From the NCBI GenBank assembly GCA_032191485.1, contig JAVDOI010000019.1:4088282-4152281 (forward strand): a stretch of DNA of 64,000 nt. Direction: 5' to 3'. The notes below the pieces were generated by a model. That model had not been told where the DNA came from, ran no database searches, and was given only the letters and a program-made list of their open reading frames with translations. Made by a program: the position numbers and the translations under genes. Numbering within the stretch: the first letter of the stretch is position 1; each line of letters starts with the position of its first letter. Below, one piece after another: positions 11,316 to 26,471 of the stretch. This DNA comes from Leptoclinus maculatus. Its lineage: Eukaryota > Chordata > Actinopteri > Perciformes > Stichaeidae.

Positions 11316-12035
11316 CACAAGTGGCCTAAACTTGCATTCTTCCTAATGGCCAGCAGGGGGCGGTTCCTCTGGTTGCAAAAAGAAGTCTGAATGTATAGAA
11401 GTTCATGAGAAAATGACTTCTCACTTGATTTATTACCTCAGTAAACATTGTAAACATGAGTTTATGGTCTCAAATTCTTTTTCAGTACAGCATGATGTTC
11501 ATTTAGTAAATTATGATCCATTTAGAGTAAAATAGACCATAAAGCAGAGTATGCTTTAGGGCGTGGCTGCCTTGTGATTGACAGGTCGCTACCATGGTGT
11601 TGTCCAGTTTGGGTGTTGTCCAAACTTTGACATTTGTATAGTGTGTTTTCAGTGAATGGAAGTTAATAGGTCCTTTGCAGGATAAACACGGGTGTAATTG
11701 ATGAAATGCATTATGGTCCAATTCTAGTGTGTTCCAGTGAGCCAGCATGCACAAAACCATGGCCCTGGCCCACCTAAATGGAACAGGTCCATAATTTATG
11801 TTACTTATTAAACCTATGTTTACCCTGCAATGATATGGCAAAATGGCTGCTGTGAAAAGGGCATAGTGTGACACTTTAGTCGCTTAAAAGTGTCTTGTTC
11901 AGAGTTTGGTAAACCAATTAGGCGGAAAAACGAAGATGGCAACGGCCAAAATGTCAAACTCAAGGCTTCAAACCTTACTCCACAAACCAATGGGTGACCT
12001 CACGGTGGCTATGTCCACTTCAGATTGAGTTTAAC
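11316..12035 (+). mobile_element. Fish interspersed repeat with consensus CTCF core
   Basis: The run from GCCTAAACTTGCATTCTTCC through GGCCAGCAGGGGGCGG, GTTGCAAAAAGAAGTCTGA, TGATTTATTACCTCAGTAAA and GGGCGTGGCTGCCTTGTGA, to GGTGACCTCACGGTGGCT near 12000, is a word order I recognise as a high-copy repeat in percomorph fish. I see no clear terminal inverted repeat or target duplication, so the transposon class is uncertain and both ends are approximate. CCAGCAGGGGGCG at 11350-11362 fits the CTCF core consensus. The minus-strand frame at 11503-11874 lies wholly inside and is not a gene. Confidence 0.6.
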
Positions 12036-12344
12036 AAAACAAAAAAATTTTCAACTCAAAATGTGTGCAAGCAGACGAACTCTGGATATCATGTATCACA
12101 TCTGCCAAACGTATGATAACGAGCTGTTGATATTGTTTGACTTTTTACAGAGATTTTAGAACACAAACAACAAAACTGTATCGCCTATCATGTGGTCAAA
12201 AAGAAGAAGAAATGTTCAAGATTCTCAGCTCTCGATTGTACGTCTATCATTGTCATTGTGAAAGCTAATTGACAGGGTGAAATGTGCATTTCCTGTGCAG
12301 GTCCCTCTTTGACACGGGCACCATTTACCGCTGTCAACCCCCAA
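12036..12344. other. Unannotated non-coding stretch
   Basis: No gene or recognised repeat. Confidence 0.5.
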
Positions 12345-12389
12345 CCCCCCCCCCCCCCCCTTTCTCACCACCACCACCACCACCACCAC
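12345..12389. repeat. C16 tract plus (CAC)8 microsatellite
   Basis: Sixteen C at 12345-12360, then TTTCT, then CAC repeated eight times (12366-12389). The His-rich frame over it (12282-12488) is an artefact. Confidence 0.95.
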
Positions 12390-14804
<2,415 letters not shown>

Positions 14805-15625
14805 GCGTTCCCTTACTACCACACTATTTAGTATGCCAGAAAAAATATTTAGTATGTCCCAAAACATAGTGTGTCAAATGCAGTATTCCAAAGATACCAG
14901 AATGTCCTAATGTATCCGGTTGCATTTTTCAGTATGCAGGCCAGCATGTTCTTCTGGCTATTCCAGCATTCCTCGCGCAGCGGAAGATACGTCACATGAC
15001 AGATATCACATGTAGCGAATGTATATATGATCAAGTGGGTTAGGTTCAAAGCACAAAGACGAAGCAGTACGCGCCAATTGTGTGCATACTATACAAATTG
15101 TCTGACCGACCTTCTAAAACCCCCAAATATTCCATTTAGAGTGATAGAAAAATCTTCAAATTGGAGTATATGGAACCCGAGAAATATATGGATGAAAAAG
15201 ACGAAACCGGTGTATAAAAACAATTGCAGTTACTTGCAAAAACATAGTAACACAGTAGAAGAACAAGATGTATGCTAACTTGTGCACTTCATGATACATA
15301 AATGACATAAAATATCAAATATTAGAAGACAACCAGCCTGAATGTCTTGGAGTCTGTCTGCTTGCACGCTTGAAACCCATTTGCAGCTCCAGCACTAATG
15401 ACGACGTCATCGACAGGATGTACTTCAATGCCAATGCATGGTCGGCTGCCAATAGGTGACGTTGCCCATATATGGTTGAGCTGCAGCCATTGCCTCCATG
15501 CCACATGACCAGGAAATTATATGACGACTTTGGGTCATCTACGATGCATTATAGAGGCCAGCTTCTCGGGCTGTTGGCAACACAGGCTCATGATTAGTTA
15601 TAGGCTGATGTCCCAAAATAGTGAT
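14805..15625. mobile_element. Probable non-autonomous DNA transposon-like repeat
   Basis: The left part (GTGCGTTCCC, CACTATTTAGTATGCCAG, ATATTTAGTATGTCCCAAAA) matches words I recall from a dispersed fish repeat. The right part has CCAGCACTAATGACGACGTC and GCCAATGCATGGTCGGCTGC. The right end is guessed at AAATAGTG near 15617-15624, which pairs with CACTATTT at about 14820. That gives only an 8-bp inverted match, and no target duplication was established. Short minus-strand frames at 15315-15506 lie inside. Confidence 0.45.
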
Positions 15626-16006
15626 CTCCCCTCATTGGGCTCCAACCTTTCAGAAAATCCTCTTGTTTAGGAGCTGTGCGAGTAAGTAGAGTTGTTCAAA
15701 GGGGGCTTCAGCGACTGTGAAATGGTGACTAATTTGGGGTAAAGAAGCGTGGCCTTTGAACTTTGCATTGAATAAAGCTGACTGTTCCTGCCTCCGCACC
15801 CCCTTAGGCCTCATTGTCAGCCTGCCAGAACGCCATCTTTCTCCCATCACTGAGTATAAAGCTGTGGAATACATCATGCAAATAATCAGGCTGGAAACAA
15901 ACACAAGCAGTGCTTTCCCCCAAAGGAAGAGGCAGCCGTCTCTAATGAGCAGGATAAAATTGGAATATTCATACCTCTCTCCCTCCGCAGAAACGATTGA
16001 GTGATT
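15626..16006. other. Unannotated non-coding stretch
   Basis: No simple repeat and no recognised mobile element. The frames on the two strands overlap each other (15650-16069 minus, 15756-16004 plus), neither with a domain. Confidence 0.45.
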
Positions 16007-16021
16007 CCCCCCCCCCCCCCC
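16007..16021. repeat. C15 homopolymer
   Basis: Fifteen C, followed by a CT-rich stretch to about 16130. Confidence 0.95.
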
Positions 16022-17520
16022 TCCCTCTGCCCGTCGCACTACCCCACCTCTCTCTCTCCGACTTTTCATTCACCGTGCTGTCTGTCCTTCCCTCTCATCT
16101 CTGCTCCCACTTCTTCCTCTTCGCTCCCCGTCTTCCTGGAATGCAGCGATAAACACGAATAGGCAGCCGGTGATGTTGACAAAGCCGTTCACAGATTACG
16201 CCCCTGGATCAGAGTCACAAATCTGTCAGAGAGGAGACGTTTGTTCATGGGAGAGTCGGTAATGAATGCAAAGGGGGAAGGGGGTGGGGGGGTATTAGGG
16301 AGGAGTCAGAAAGACTTTTATTTTCTTTAAACAAAAATTACTTGAAGAACAAGCCTGAAATATCTCCAAATATATTATTACAGACCTACCCCACGCACAC
16401 TGGATGTAGTTGACAGAAGTGTTTTCAGAGCCTTGTCTCATGCCTCTGAGTTCCATCCCACTCAGACAATGGGGGGTCTAGTGGATGATGTTCAAAAAGA
16501 CCCACTTGCAAACATTTCCAGTTCATGTTTGTTTGGGTTTCAAATCAGATCACAGAGAAGAAATGTGCCATAGACTGAGCAGGGAAACAAATTAACTAAA
16601 GCAAAGTATTTCTCATTTCATTTCCTCCTAACTAAGACATATTAAAAAAAATGTTGCTGTGTCCGTATACTGACCCCAGACTGCGTATTTTTGCGCCTGT
16701 AACTGGAATGAAGAAAAATGTGATGTAGTGTCGGAAAAAGATAAATAGCACTGTGTGCCTCAAGGCCAGAGGATGGATGATGTTGGAGGGGATGGGTTTT
16801 ATTTCTCTCTTGACCACCTTTTGAGAATGACCTAGAATAAGAGAAAAATTATCCCTCCGATAGAGTGAAAAAGTTTCCTCTATCAATGCAGAAATAGCTT
16901 CTTTCTTGTTTCAGGCAGAGCGAACGTTTTTCAAGAGGAAAAGGCAGATAAATGAGAAAATAATCACACACTTACGAAATCATTTGTAATTGAAAGTGAA
17001 TAGACCTTTACCCTCACTGCAGCTTCTTTTAAGTGTCACACATCACCCAGATAGCACATAAACAGTACCATCATTTCATGCATGGTGGAAATTATAGAAA
17101 AACATCTACCCTTGTAAATTGATGCTGTGTTGCCAGTTGATCCTGATCAGCTGGTTAACTGACTGGCCAATCACCATACATGAGACTACAGGGCCGTGTG
17201 TGCACACACAGACGTTGAATAGAAAAGTTGCGAGAATTCCCAAACAAAGGTAGCAAAGCAAATCAACAGTCAAATACAAATTATGATGAATGATGATGAA
17301 ATGGAAAGTGTGTATAAAACACATTTCTGGGCGTGATAATTGATTGTCATGAATTATGTTCGAAACACAATATTCGGAAAGAAAACTGCATGAGCGTGTT
17401 TCTACAAAAACTGTACAGGGTCCCTTTAAATTACAGTGTAATATCAGTAGCAAAGTCAGAGGCTACTAATCACCAAAAGCACCTGTCAGAACAAGAATTG
17501 TGCTAAGTTGACTCTGTACT
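16022..17520. other. Unannotated stretch with a G-quadruplex-type motif
   Basis: At 16273-16300 four G runs (5, 5, 7 and 3 G) are separated by AA, T and TATTA, fitting a G-quadruplex pattern. 16130-16260 is mixed-composition, repeat-free DNA that could be conserved. Otherwise nothing was found. Confidence 0.45.
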
Positions 17521-19560
17521 GATATAACAGATTATATATTATATACTCCACTTGGCAAAGTAGATCCAAAAAAATGTACTTTTCCCACTGACTGATGTAT
17601 CTTCCCCTCAACTTATTTCCCCCAATGCACCCATCTCACAGGACCACTCCGTGGTCCCAACTCACACAAGTGTTATACCGCTTATTGCTTTTTATGTCAA
17701 TGATATATGTGTTCTAATGCTGCAGTCACAACGTCATTCTGGATGAGATGAATCTGCCAAATTCCTTAAATATGAGAGAAAAAACAGAGAGGAGGCTTGC
17801 AGAGCTGGGGAAGTGTTTTTTCTTTAAGTTGTAATGAGATGCGAGGTGGGCATCTGAAGGCAGGTGGTGTATTAAAAAAACATATGAAATGAAAGCAAGG
17901 TCATTTGGGACAGGCAAGCTGGCTGTGATAACGAGGGAACAGCGAGAGACACGAGGGGTGTTAGCGGCAGGTCGAGTGGCCTTCAGACGGATTCAGGAGG
18001 GGCATTTTAATGAAGCTGTGTCTAAAGAGAAAAACATTCTTTTTTAGTTCTAAGGAGCAAATGAGAAAAAGTTCATTTTTTCCTTTTTTTTTGTGGTTTA
18101 AGTTTATCTTTATGCTTTTTAACCACACGTTCACCAAGACAACCAGCTGCGTTGTGAACAAGAACTGCTCAAACACATGCCTGATTTTCCTAAAAGCCTT
18201 TGCCCTCTTATGCTAAAACTTGTTCCGCGCTTGTAAAAGCGTCTTTCGTCTGATGAAATTAAACACAAATTCACTCCTCTCACTCATTTCATGTAATAAA
18301 GAAAGGACACGTGCATAATGAAAGCATTCACTGGCTTTGTCACGCTCCTTTTTGAGAATTTAGCTCAAATGGTTTATTTGAAAATCTGTCTTCTGTGAAA
18401 TAAACTACGGGTCACCCAGAGTGAGTGTTTTTAAAGACAAAAAGCGTGGTGGAAAACAAACTTGTGATGGCAATCGCTGAACATAACCTTCAAGTAGCTG
18501 ACATGTAGGGTTTGTGTTCGGATTGGCATTGAAAACTTACGTATTTGATAACATCCACGGGGGAGAACAGTGTTGTTGACACTGCTGCGGATGAATATGG
18601 AGATGATGAAATTATCTCCCTAGGGTTCTAGATTGTGGATTTGAATTGCAAAAGGTAATTTTCATAACTGTTGCATTTGAAAATCTAATGCGTTTTTAAT
18701 ATTAGAGATTGGAAGTTGGGTTGGGCGAGTCAGAGGGGAATTAAACCCCTCTGTGGTGGTGTGTCATGAAACACTGGCGTGATTTAAGATGATGCATCAC
18801 ACCAGGCTTCTCTATCTACTAATGTTTATCCACAGAGTAGTTAGCTCTGCTCTGGCTCCCTGTTTTTCAGCAGTGTTCTGGCTGCAATCTTTAAAGCAAA
18901 AACAAGATTCAACAGCTGCCCACTGTTTAATATCTTTTAATATTTGTTAATGAAATGTTGAGCAAATAAAACCTGGCGGTTTATGAGCGCCACGGTGTCC
19001 TTCAAATCCAACTGTAATCAAATTCTTTAATGATTTTCTTTTGCCTCCTCCTCAGTGTTATGATGTGGTGTAGTGATGATGACATCTATCATCTATTCCC
19101 GACCCAGACAGCAGAATGTGCTACTGTACATTACAATTTGAATATACGTGTGCATGGTGGAGTTTGCCAGGCTGCAGACTTGGACGTTGATGAAAACCAC
19201 AACTCGCGGGCATTTTTCTTAACTTTGATCAAATATTTGCTTTGCCTTCCTCCCACAACACATTTGCTTTTTTGTATTATTGCCTGGAGGTTACGTCTGA
19301 TCAGATTTGTTTTTGCATAAATGTGTTACAACATCGCCGCATCCTTGATTTCTCAGTATGAGCGCCGTCCTCCGTCTGCACTAATAACCATGTGTCTCTT
19401 TATGCACAATCACTAATATGTTAAATATGTAAAACAGCTCCTCTCCTATTTACCGACTGTCTCTGCAGAGCCATGTCTTCATCCCATTATCATATGTGAT
19501 AATAATGTGCTAAATGGCATCCATTAACACAATCATTTGACGTCGGTTGGCTTACATTTA
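17521..19560. other. Unannotated non-coding stretch
   Basis: AT-rich DNA with a short palindromic AT run near 17531-17545 and scattered T runs. No gene, RNA or recognised repeat. Confidence 0.5.
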
Positions 19561-21580
19561 TTCATATACATTGAATATATATACCTCTTTTTAGGGAGAC
19601 GGAGGAGGCAAGAGAAATGCTTCTGTGAGTATATCTTTTAGAATGTGGAGAAAATGTCTTTTTGATTGTTAAAATGCATGTCCTATATGTGTCAAAGGGG
19701 AGCTTTAAACCTTGTTCAATATGAATATATAACCAAAGGACAACCAGAAGTACAAAGTCTTTGCTCTAATGTATTACCGTGTTTGCATTTTATTCAGTAA
19801 TTTTCGTTAAAATAAGCCCCGTTTATGGCAAGCATATACCTTAAATATACATTTACCTTTATGTCTGAAGTCGAGGACCCACTGTTTCAAAAACTGCAAA
19901 TCTTTTTCGAGAGGTACATCTGCCACGTTATCATTGTAAAGTACATTTGTGCCATGCAAGAACAACAAAGCATAGCTTAGCAAAAGTAGTTGCTATTAAT
20001 AGCAGGCTACCAGAGCTGATATAGGGATGTTCATTGTCTTGCCTGACCCCCCCCTATCACACAAACATGGCCATTATTGTGTATATTCCAATGGTACAGG
20101 CAGTTGTTACTGCATTTCTTTAACTTTAGGAGCAGCAGCAATGCTTTCTTTCAGTAGGCGGACAATAGGAGAGCTTCTGCCAGCTGTTACAGGTCTTAGT
20201 GCTGGAAGTTAAAGAAATCCCACGCACAATGTAAACTGCTGCAGGCGGGCTGGCACTGTGATATTCTGCTTCAAGAAGAGAGTGACAACGAGATCAGGAC
20301 AAACCCGAAAACATATCACTGATAATCATGTAGACGTTCTTTTCAAATCAATTAGCAGCGAATTGTTTTTCGTTAAATGTTGTCAATGTTAAAGACAACA
20401 GTCAAACTGGCTTGTACTGATCTTTAAACTTCTGACGCGCAAAATAGATTAAAACTTGTTCTGTTATTGTAAAACCCAATTTATTATTATAATTATAAAA
20501 AAGTTTTATCATGCAAGTGTTGGATGAAAACACCAAAGCTCCCTTTTCAACAGTTCATATTTTATAAAGGGAAATTAAACTATGTCTGATTACATTTTTC
20601 TCCTGCCATCCCAGACAATGGGGACAAAGAATAAAACAGCATAAAGGCAAGACAAACAGAGCAGTAAAAGTAGGAAGATAATCAAAAACACTACAGAAGT
20701 ACTAACGGCAATCCTGCATTTTAGAGTGAATACTTATATATATGTACAGCATTTGACAAAAAGAGTTAAAATATGCACAGAAAAAAGGATCTTAAGCCAT
20801 GAATATCATTAAAAGCTGGTATGGGTTAAGTTCATTCGTGATGCAGTGATGATAAATGTAAAGTATGACCTGATCTTAGCTTAAAGTAAGTCTCTGAATA
20901 TGCACTTTGTATATGGGACGAACAAAAACATCCGCTTGCCTCACAATGTAATGGAAATGGAAAAAAGAATTAGAGTGCACCTGGGACAGACATAACGTTC
21001 CTTATTCTAAAAAAGACCATTCATATGTGTTTTATATGAGTCAAATTAGCTTGTTGTGTTCTGAACAGCAATAGCCTTGAATTAGATTTTTCCTACAGTA
21101 ACAGCACACTTGGGAGCACAAGCCATATTGCTGCAGCAAGTATCTCGTTAGATACCTTTTAAATTCTGCAAAATAATTCAATGAAGCAAAGTGAGTTACT
21201 TTTATTAATTCACTTTTTTACAGTAACCTTCCCCAACACTGGTAAACCCGCAGTGGAGGGTGGTAATATGTCATCCGTGCATCAGCATAGATCCAGCTCC
21301 AGCTGATGGTAAGTAGTCCATGCTAGTGATTAGTGTTAGATTCATTTCTTGTCCTCTGGTGTGAAGCCATTTACACTGATTTAGAAAAGGGCTAGCGAGT
21401 AGATACGCACCGCGGTCCTATTGGCAGCTAGCTGGATGGTCATTACTGATCTAAAGGCACCCGCGGGAGGAAAGAAAGTGGGTGGGTGAGTGTTTCTGCA
21501 TGCGAGCGTGTGTGCGTGCGTGTGTGTAAGTGCGCGTGGGGAGTGAAAAGGTTGAGACGTTCGCAACGGGGGTCACATTT
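19561..21580. other. Unannotated non-coding stretch
   Basis: No exon-like frame. 21490-21540 is a degenerate GTGC/GTGT-rich simple sequence. The remainder is unremarkable AT-rich DNA. Confidence 0.5.
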
Positions 21581-22772
21581 ATAAGACGTTGAGGTCAATG
21601 GCAAAGATCAGCCGGGGTCACGCCCGTAATGGGAGCCATTTCTCACGAGGCGCATTTCTCATCCCGGCCTTCCGAGGTAGCGGCAACAGTGAGGCAGTGA
21701 ACTGCAGAAAATGGCATTTCAATGTGCGTAACCCCTCGCCTTGCAACGTCCCCTTCTTGACAGGCAATGGCAGGTCCTTCTCATCTCTCTCAGGCTGGCT
21801 CGTATATCACTCGCAGCACCTTGCCCACTTGGGCGTCCCCCCGCGAGACGGCGGCGGCCTGAGCGAGTGAGAGGAAGAGTGAGGGGTGGATGGCGGTGGG
21901 CTGCTCTTCAATCTAGCAGCTCCTCAACAATCAGCCATCAGGACATCTATCACCAGCCCTAAAAAGTAATTTTGAACCGACTGACACACATGCGCGCCTA
22001 CCCTCGGCCTGTGATATAGATGAATTGTAGATGACAGCCACTGAGCTGCCTTGAACATTTAAAAAGGCATATTGACTCCCTTTATGGCAGATCAGTCCAG
22101 CACATAGACCAAGCCGGGCCGAGATATAAAAGGAGAGGGGGCACTGCAGTGTTATCCTCTTAAAAAGGCAAGACAGTCCAGCCACTTGGTGGCACTAGCA
22201 GCCAAAATCAATGAGAGAAGACAGAAGGGAGCGTGTCTGGATATAACAGAAAGAGCTGTATGAATATTCTGTTTCCATAACGTAGCAACAACAGCAGATA
22301 GTCTCAACAGCAGGCATGGGACTATCGGGATACATCATGTGCTGTAAACATCTTATTAAAGATGTATATTTCAGCTTTGTGAGAGCAGGAGGTTCTGCCA
22401 GGAGCACTGTGGGTAACTTCATGTGAGGTGGGTAGTGTGGATCTGTGGGAGCCTGTGCACAAACACCATACACACGTGCAGCGAACGCATTCTTGGCATC
22501 TGATTTAAAAAAAAACAACAACCCTATGTGTGCCAGAGCTATACTTTCACTGTCAGGCTCCCTGTTTTACTGGCGAGGTGGCAATTATAAGTGGAGCACT
22601 TCTGAGGACGGGGGGGCTAGTTTGTGATTCAAGTCGCGTTTGAGCCTAAATGTCATTGGGCAGAGTGCAGCAGGTTAATTGAAGGCATCTTGTCATCACG
22701 GCTTCTCTGGGAGAGTTCTGGGAGAGGGGAGGGTGGTTGACCTGTCCTAAAACCTGATTGGCTGGGCCAGTG
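21581..22772. other. GC-richer, repeat-poor stretch with a CTCF-like motif
   Basis: This part is noticeably less AT-rich than its left neighbour and free of recognised mobile elements. CCACTTGGTGGCA at 22182-22194 differs from the CTCF core consensus at one strong position. Frames at 21589-21870 and 21741-21962 overlap and lack domains. Confidence 0.35.
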
Positions 22773-22795
22773 CCCCCCCCCCCCCCCCCCCCCCC
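22773..22795. repeat. C23 homopolymer
   Basis: Twenty-three consecutive C, the longest G/C homopolymer in the window. Pro-rich and Gly-rich frames across it are artefacts. Confidence 0.97.
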
Positions 22796-22994
22796 TGCGC
22801 CTCTTACACGCTCACATACACGCATGCACCCGTTTAGCATCTCTTCGCACCTTCCTGCTGTGCGGTTCGATAATAATCAGGGCACGTTCATTCATTCTAA
22901 TCATGAAGGTGAAGTACCACAATCTGAATACAGACTGCTACTGACATTCCTTTTTTTTCTTACCCATAAATATGATTCCTCTGCCTATCCAGAC

Positions 22995-23481
22995 TGGAGC
23001 TGAAACAATTGCTTGATTTATCAATTAGTCAATTAAACATTTCAACCCCCCCAGCATCTAAAAAATGCATTTTGCTCGTTGTTTCCTCACTGGCATGTCT
23101 GACCTTCTCATGCAGAATGATGTGTTTGACACCACAAGGCTGGTCTCCCATTCATCTGCTGGAGGAGGAAAGTTTATCTGTGCTCACCGTAAATCTCAGT
23201 ATAAATGATTTATTAAGCAATATTGTCAGACATTGTCGGATTCCAGGCTTTCAAATGTGAGGTCATGCTGTTTTTTTTTTTTGCTATTTAATATAATTGT
23301 GAATTGAATATCTTAAGGTCTTGGACTGTAGATTGATTAAAAACAAAAACAATTTCAAGATGTCACCTTGGATCTGGGAAAAGTTGCTTTCACTATTTTT
23401 TTTTTTAATAGATAAAGACTAAACAATTAGTATATTAATGGATGAATCAATACTGAAAATAATCACGAGCTTCAGCCCTAA
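22995..23481 (+). mobile_element. 'AGCTGAAACAATTAG' fish repeat, near full-length copy
   Basis: Starts GGAGCTGAAACAATTGCTTG and ends ATAATCACGAGCTTCAGCCC. The ends form an imperfect inverted repeat (GAGCTGAAAC against GGGCTGAAGC). Interior words CAAATGTGAGG, GAATATCTTAAGGTCTTGG and GATGTCACCTTGGATCTGGG match a very common teleost repeat I recognise. It is probably a non-autonomous DNA transposon. It is diverged and non-coding. A 14-T run lies inside. Confidence 0.7.
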
Positions 23482-25262
23482 TACAGACCAATCTGTGTCT
23501 CTTGTCTTGTTCCTTAAAGCAGAATGTCCTTTATCTTGGTTAACATTTGTTAATAATTTATAGTTATGATACATTAGGTCATTTTGTTTTTGGTCATTTA
23601 TTTTTACAAAATATGAAAGTCTTCAAATTAGCGCAGAACAAATGTACCAGTCCTTTACATTGGAAACAAATTATTAGCATGACTAATGTGTTTCCACTGC
23701 AGTCAGTGTGTTTTGTAGTGTAGCTCATTTTGTTCTGGTGATAAGTCTAAAGCTCTTCCTCTTCATAAATATTAATTTTCTCATCTCTCTTTGCCAAAGC
23801 CGGAGGCGTCCAGCACAGGTGTTTAGTGAATAACACAGAGGACAATCGGCTAACTGCAGCAGACACAGGAAGTTGCTTTAATGACTGCCGTCCCTAGTGC
23901 ACCCTGGGTAATAATCAGCACTCGTTTGTCATAATAGCAGGTAAACACTCAAGTAGTGCTCGCAGTAGGACGCTGGCAGCAGCGGCGGCGGCCCCCCCAA
24001 TCATTTTTCACTTATTTATACTACGTGAACAGGCATGCCGGCCGTTCTCTGTGGCCTGTTAGTGTTTACAGACACGGCAGCAGAAATGAAAAGGGCAAGT
24101 CATGGCAGCACAGCAAAAAGCCAGATTCAAACTCGGGTCAAAGTACACGTGCGGCTGCGCGAGTGTAGTCAACCAAGCAGGGGTCTGCGTTAATTATTCA
24201 TAAGGTAGTTTATAGTATTGTTTAATACCTTTCTTTTGCTGATTGCTTTTCAAGGAAAAGAAAAGAAAAGTCAATGACGCTGTATTTAGTGCATCATAAT
24301 TTAATAACCCAGGAATTTCTTATTCATCACAAAAGAGAGGAATTGTGTTGCTGGCTGGTTATGAAATGTACAAAGCCAAAGCCTCGGGGCAAAGTTTCTC
24401 TGTTGTGCTTGCCATCTCGGTGAAGAAACTCGGAGATAAGACAAATGGTTCAAATGACCTTTGAAAAGATCACCATCTCTCAGTTCGCCTGGGAGAGGGA
24501 GAGCAAGAGGGAGAGAACGCGAGGGGGGCTATTTCTATACAGCGAGGGATAAAAGTGGATTCCCAAACTGTGTGAATGTGTGCCCTATTCGTCTTCCCCC
24601 TCTGAATGCTTTCTGCTCCATTTACACAAGCTAAGTTTATTTGTCTCTGTCGAGGACTCAAGCGAAGCAGCAGGAGGGAGGAGGAGGGGTTAAAGTCTGT
24701 GTTTCGTTACCCATTAACACAAGTCTTATGATTTTTTATTTTTTCTTCCATTACTCCGTTTTTAATGAAGAACTTAAGTGGACGTTAGCTGCTAGCTCCG
24801 CGGGCCACTTTCACGCCTTTCACGGTGCTCATTACAGTCCTCAGTCCTTTCTATTTAGTATGCGTATAAGGCCTTCATTACCAATCATTAAGAATCAGTG
24901 CGATTTTACACGACGTTTCTTATTTATTTTTGTTGGAAAAGCACATTAACAAATATGTGTATGCATACATGCTTCACTGACACTATTTCACTTGCAAAAA
25001 CCAAACCAACATCCTCGCATAAGTGTTTGAATGAAAGGGATATTTTGTTTTGTTAGACCCTCGTAGTATCGGTGGCTTAAAGCTATGAGCTGTGGAAACG
25101 ATTCTACTGCTGCACTGACTGCTGGGTAAGTGCATTAGCTAAAGGCTTATTTGTGTTAAATGCGGTGCCACAACAGGGTGTTTCCTCGCTCACAAAATTA
25201 AAATGTAGAACGACTTGTGCCTTCACATGATGTAACCTATTCAATTTGTTGGGGAGTGTGTT
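23482..25262. other. Unannotated non-coding stretch
   Basis: Small simple repeats only (AAAAG units at about 24255-24272). 24170-24240 holds TTAATTATTCATAA. No gene supported. Confidence 0.5.
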
Positions 25263-25282
25263 TGTGTGTGTGTGTGTGTGTG
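25263..25282. repeat. (TG)10 microsatellite
   Basis: Uninterrupted TG repeat of 20 bp. Confidence 0.9.
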
Positions 25283-25401
25283 AGGGGAATACTAGGAGGA
25301 GATGAAGTCCTGACAGCAGCATCATTTGTGTCCCAATTAGCAATGCAGGGCTTTGAATGGGTCTTTAACCTTAGCAGAACTTAAACGTGTAATTAACGAG
25401 A

Positions 25402-25422
25402 GGGGGGGGGGGGGGGGGGGGG
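25402..25422. repeat. G21 homopolymer
   Basis: Twenty-one G, then TAC and five more G. Confidence 0.97.
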
Positions 25423-26458
25423 TACGGGGGTTCTGCCTGTCTAATGCTCCGCTCCCGCTAGAAATATTCCCTCCAAAACATAGACTCCATGTTTTCCGAG
25501 ACAAAGACATCATTAGTGACCTTTAAGACAAGGAGAGGGGTGGGCTACCGCAGGCATAAGTCTTTTCATTTAGCCGGGGCCCCGTTCTAAATTAACGTCT
25601 TCCTGCTATCAGGGCCCATGTGCGTGCCTGTGTGTGCCTGCTCACGCGGCTAGGTGTGTGGTTTTGTGAGGCAGCAAACACCTACATCGTGTATATACGC
25701 CGTCACGACCCATCCGGGGTCTCTGCCGATGGCTGATTACCCACCGCTGGCATTTAAGCAGCGGTTGCAGCGGGCCACGGTCTCCCCCACTGGGACGTGC
25801 CACACATCAAGCTGCCTCAGTGGTTGTTTACGATGGCCCTGCTTTAATTGCTCATCAAATTATTGGCTTAATAATGGGTAAGACATGGGAGATTGAAGGG
25901 GACATATGGATTCGGACAGTGGCCGTCAAAAAAGCTGCCCCACCACACTGTGGTTTTTGCGTCGATGGTGTGTATTAGCTAAACAAGCTGAGGCCTATTT
26001 AGCAGTAATCAGCAGAAGCAGTGTGGAAGATAAAGATCCGCCGCGGGCATCATTCTCCCTTCAGCCTTCAAGAGTGACAGGCCTATTATACAGTGCATGG
26101 AATTTATGAGATGATCATCTTTGATGGCCTGGATGTCTGTCGTTCGCTGTAATGTTTTCTATGGTAATGATGCTTCCCCTCTGCCTTGGACCACAAAACC
26201 GCCATCCGCCTTGTGACTCCATCTCTCCGCTGAAAAGCGATTGTTGACGTCTCCATTAAAGGGTGAAAAAACATTTTCTTTTCACCCCACGCTCCCCTCG
26301 CCCTCCCACCCACTCAGAAGCTTTATATTCACTCGTCAACCGAGCTTATTTATGTCGTCTTCTTCAGCGCCGGGGATGCATTGGGGTTTTGAACTTGTCG
26401 CTTTAATGGGGACGGGGGTGATTTGAAACAACCTTGATACAACTTCTGCACACGGGGT
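25423..26458. other. Repeat-poor stretch with a possible conserved element
   Basis: Between 25830 and 26140 the DNA is free of simple repeats. It carries a compact set of TAAT/ATTA cores at 25845, 25859, 25869 and 25872, and looks like a candidate conserved non-coding element. A palindrome CGGGGCCCCG lies at about 25576. No exon is evident. Confidence 0.35.
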
Positions 26459-26471
26459 GGGGGGGGGGGGG
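26459..26471. repeat. G13 homopolymer
   Basis: Thirteen G preceded by GGGGT. Confidence 0.95.
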
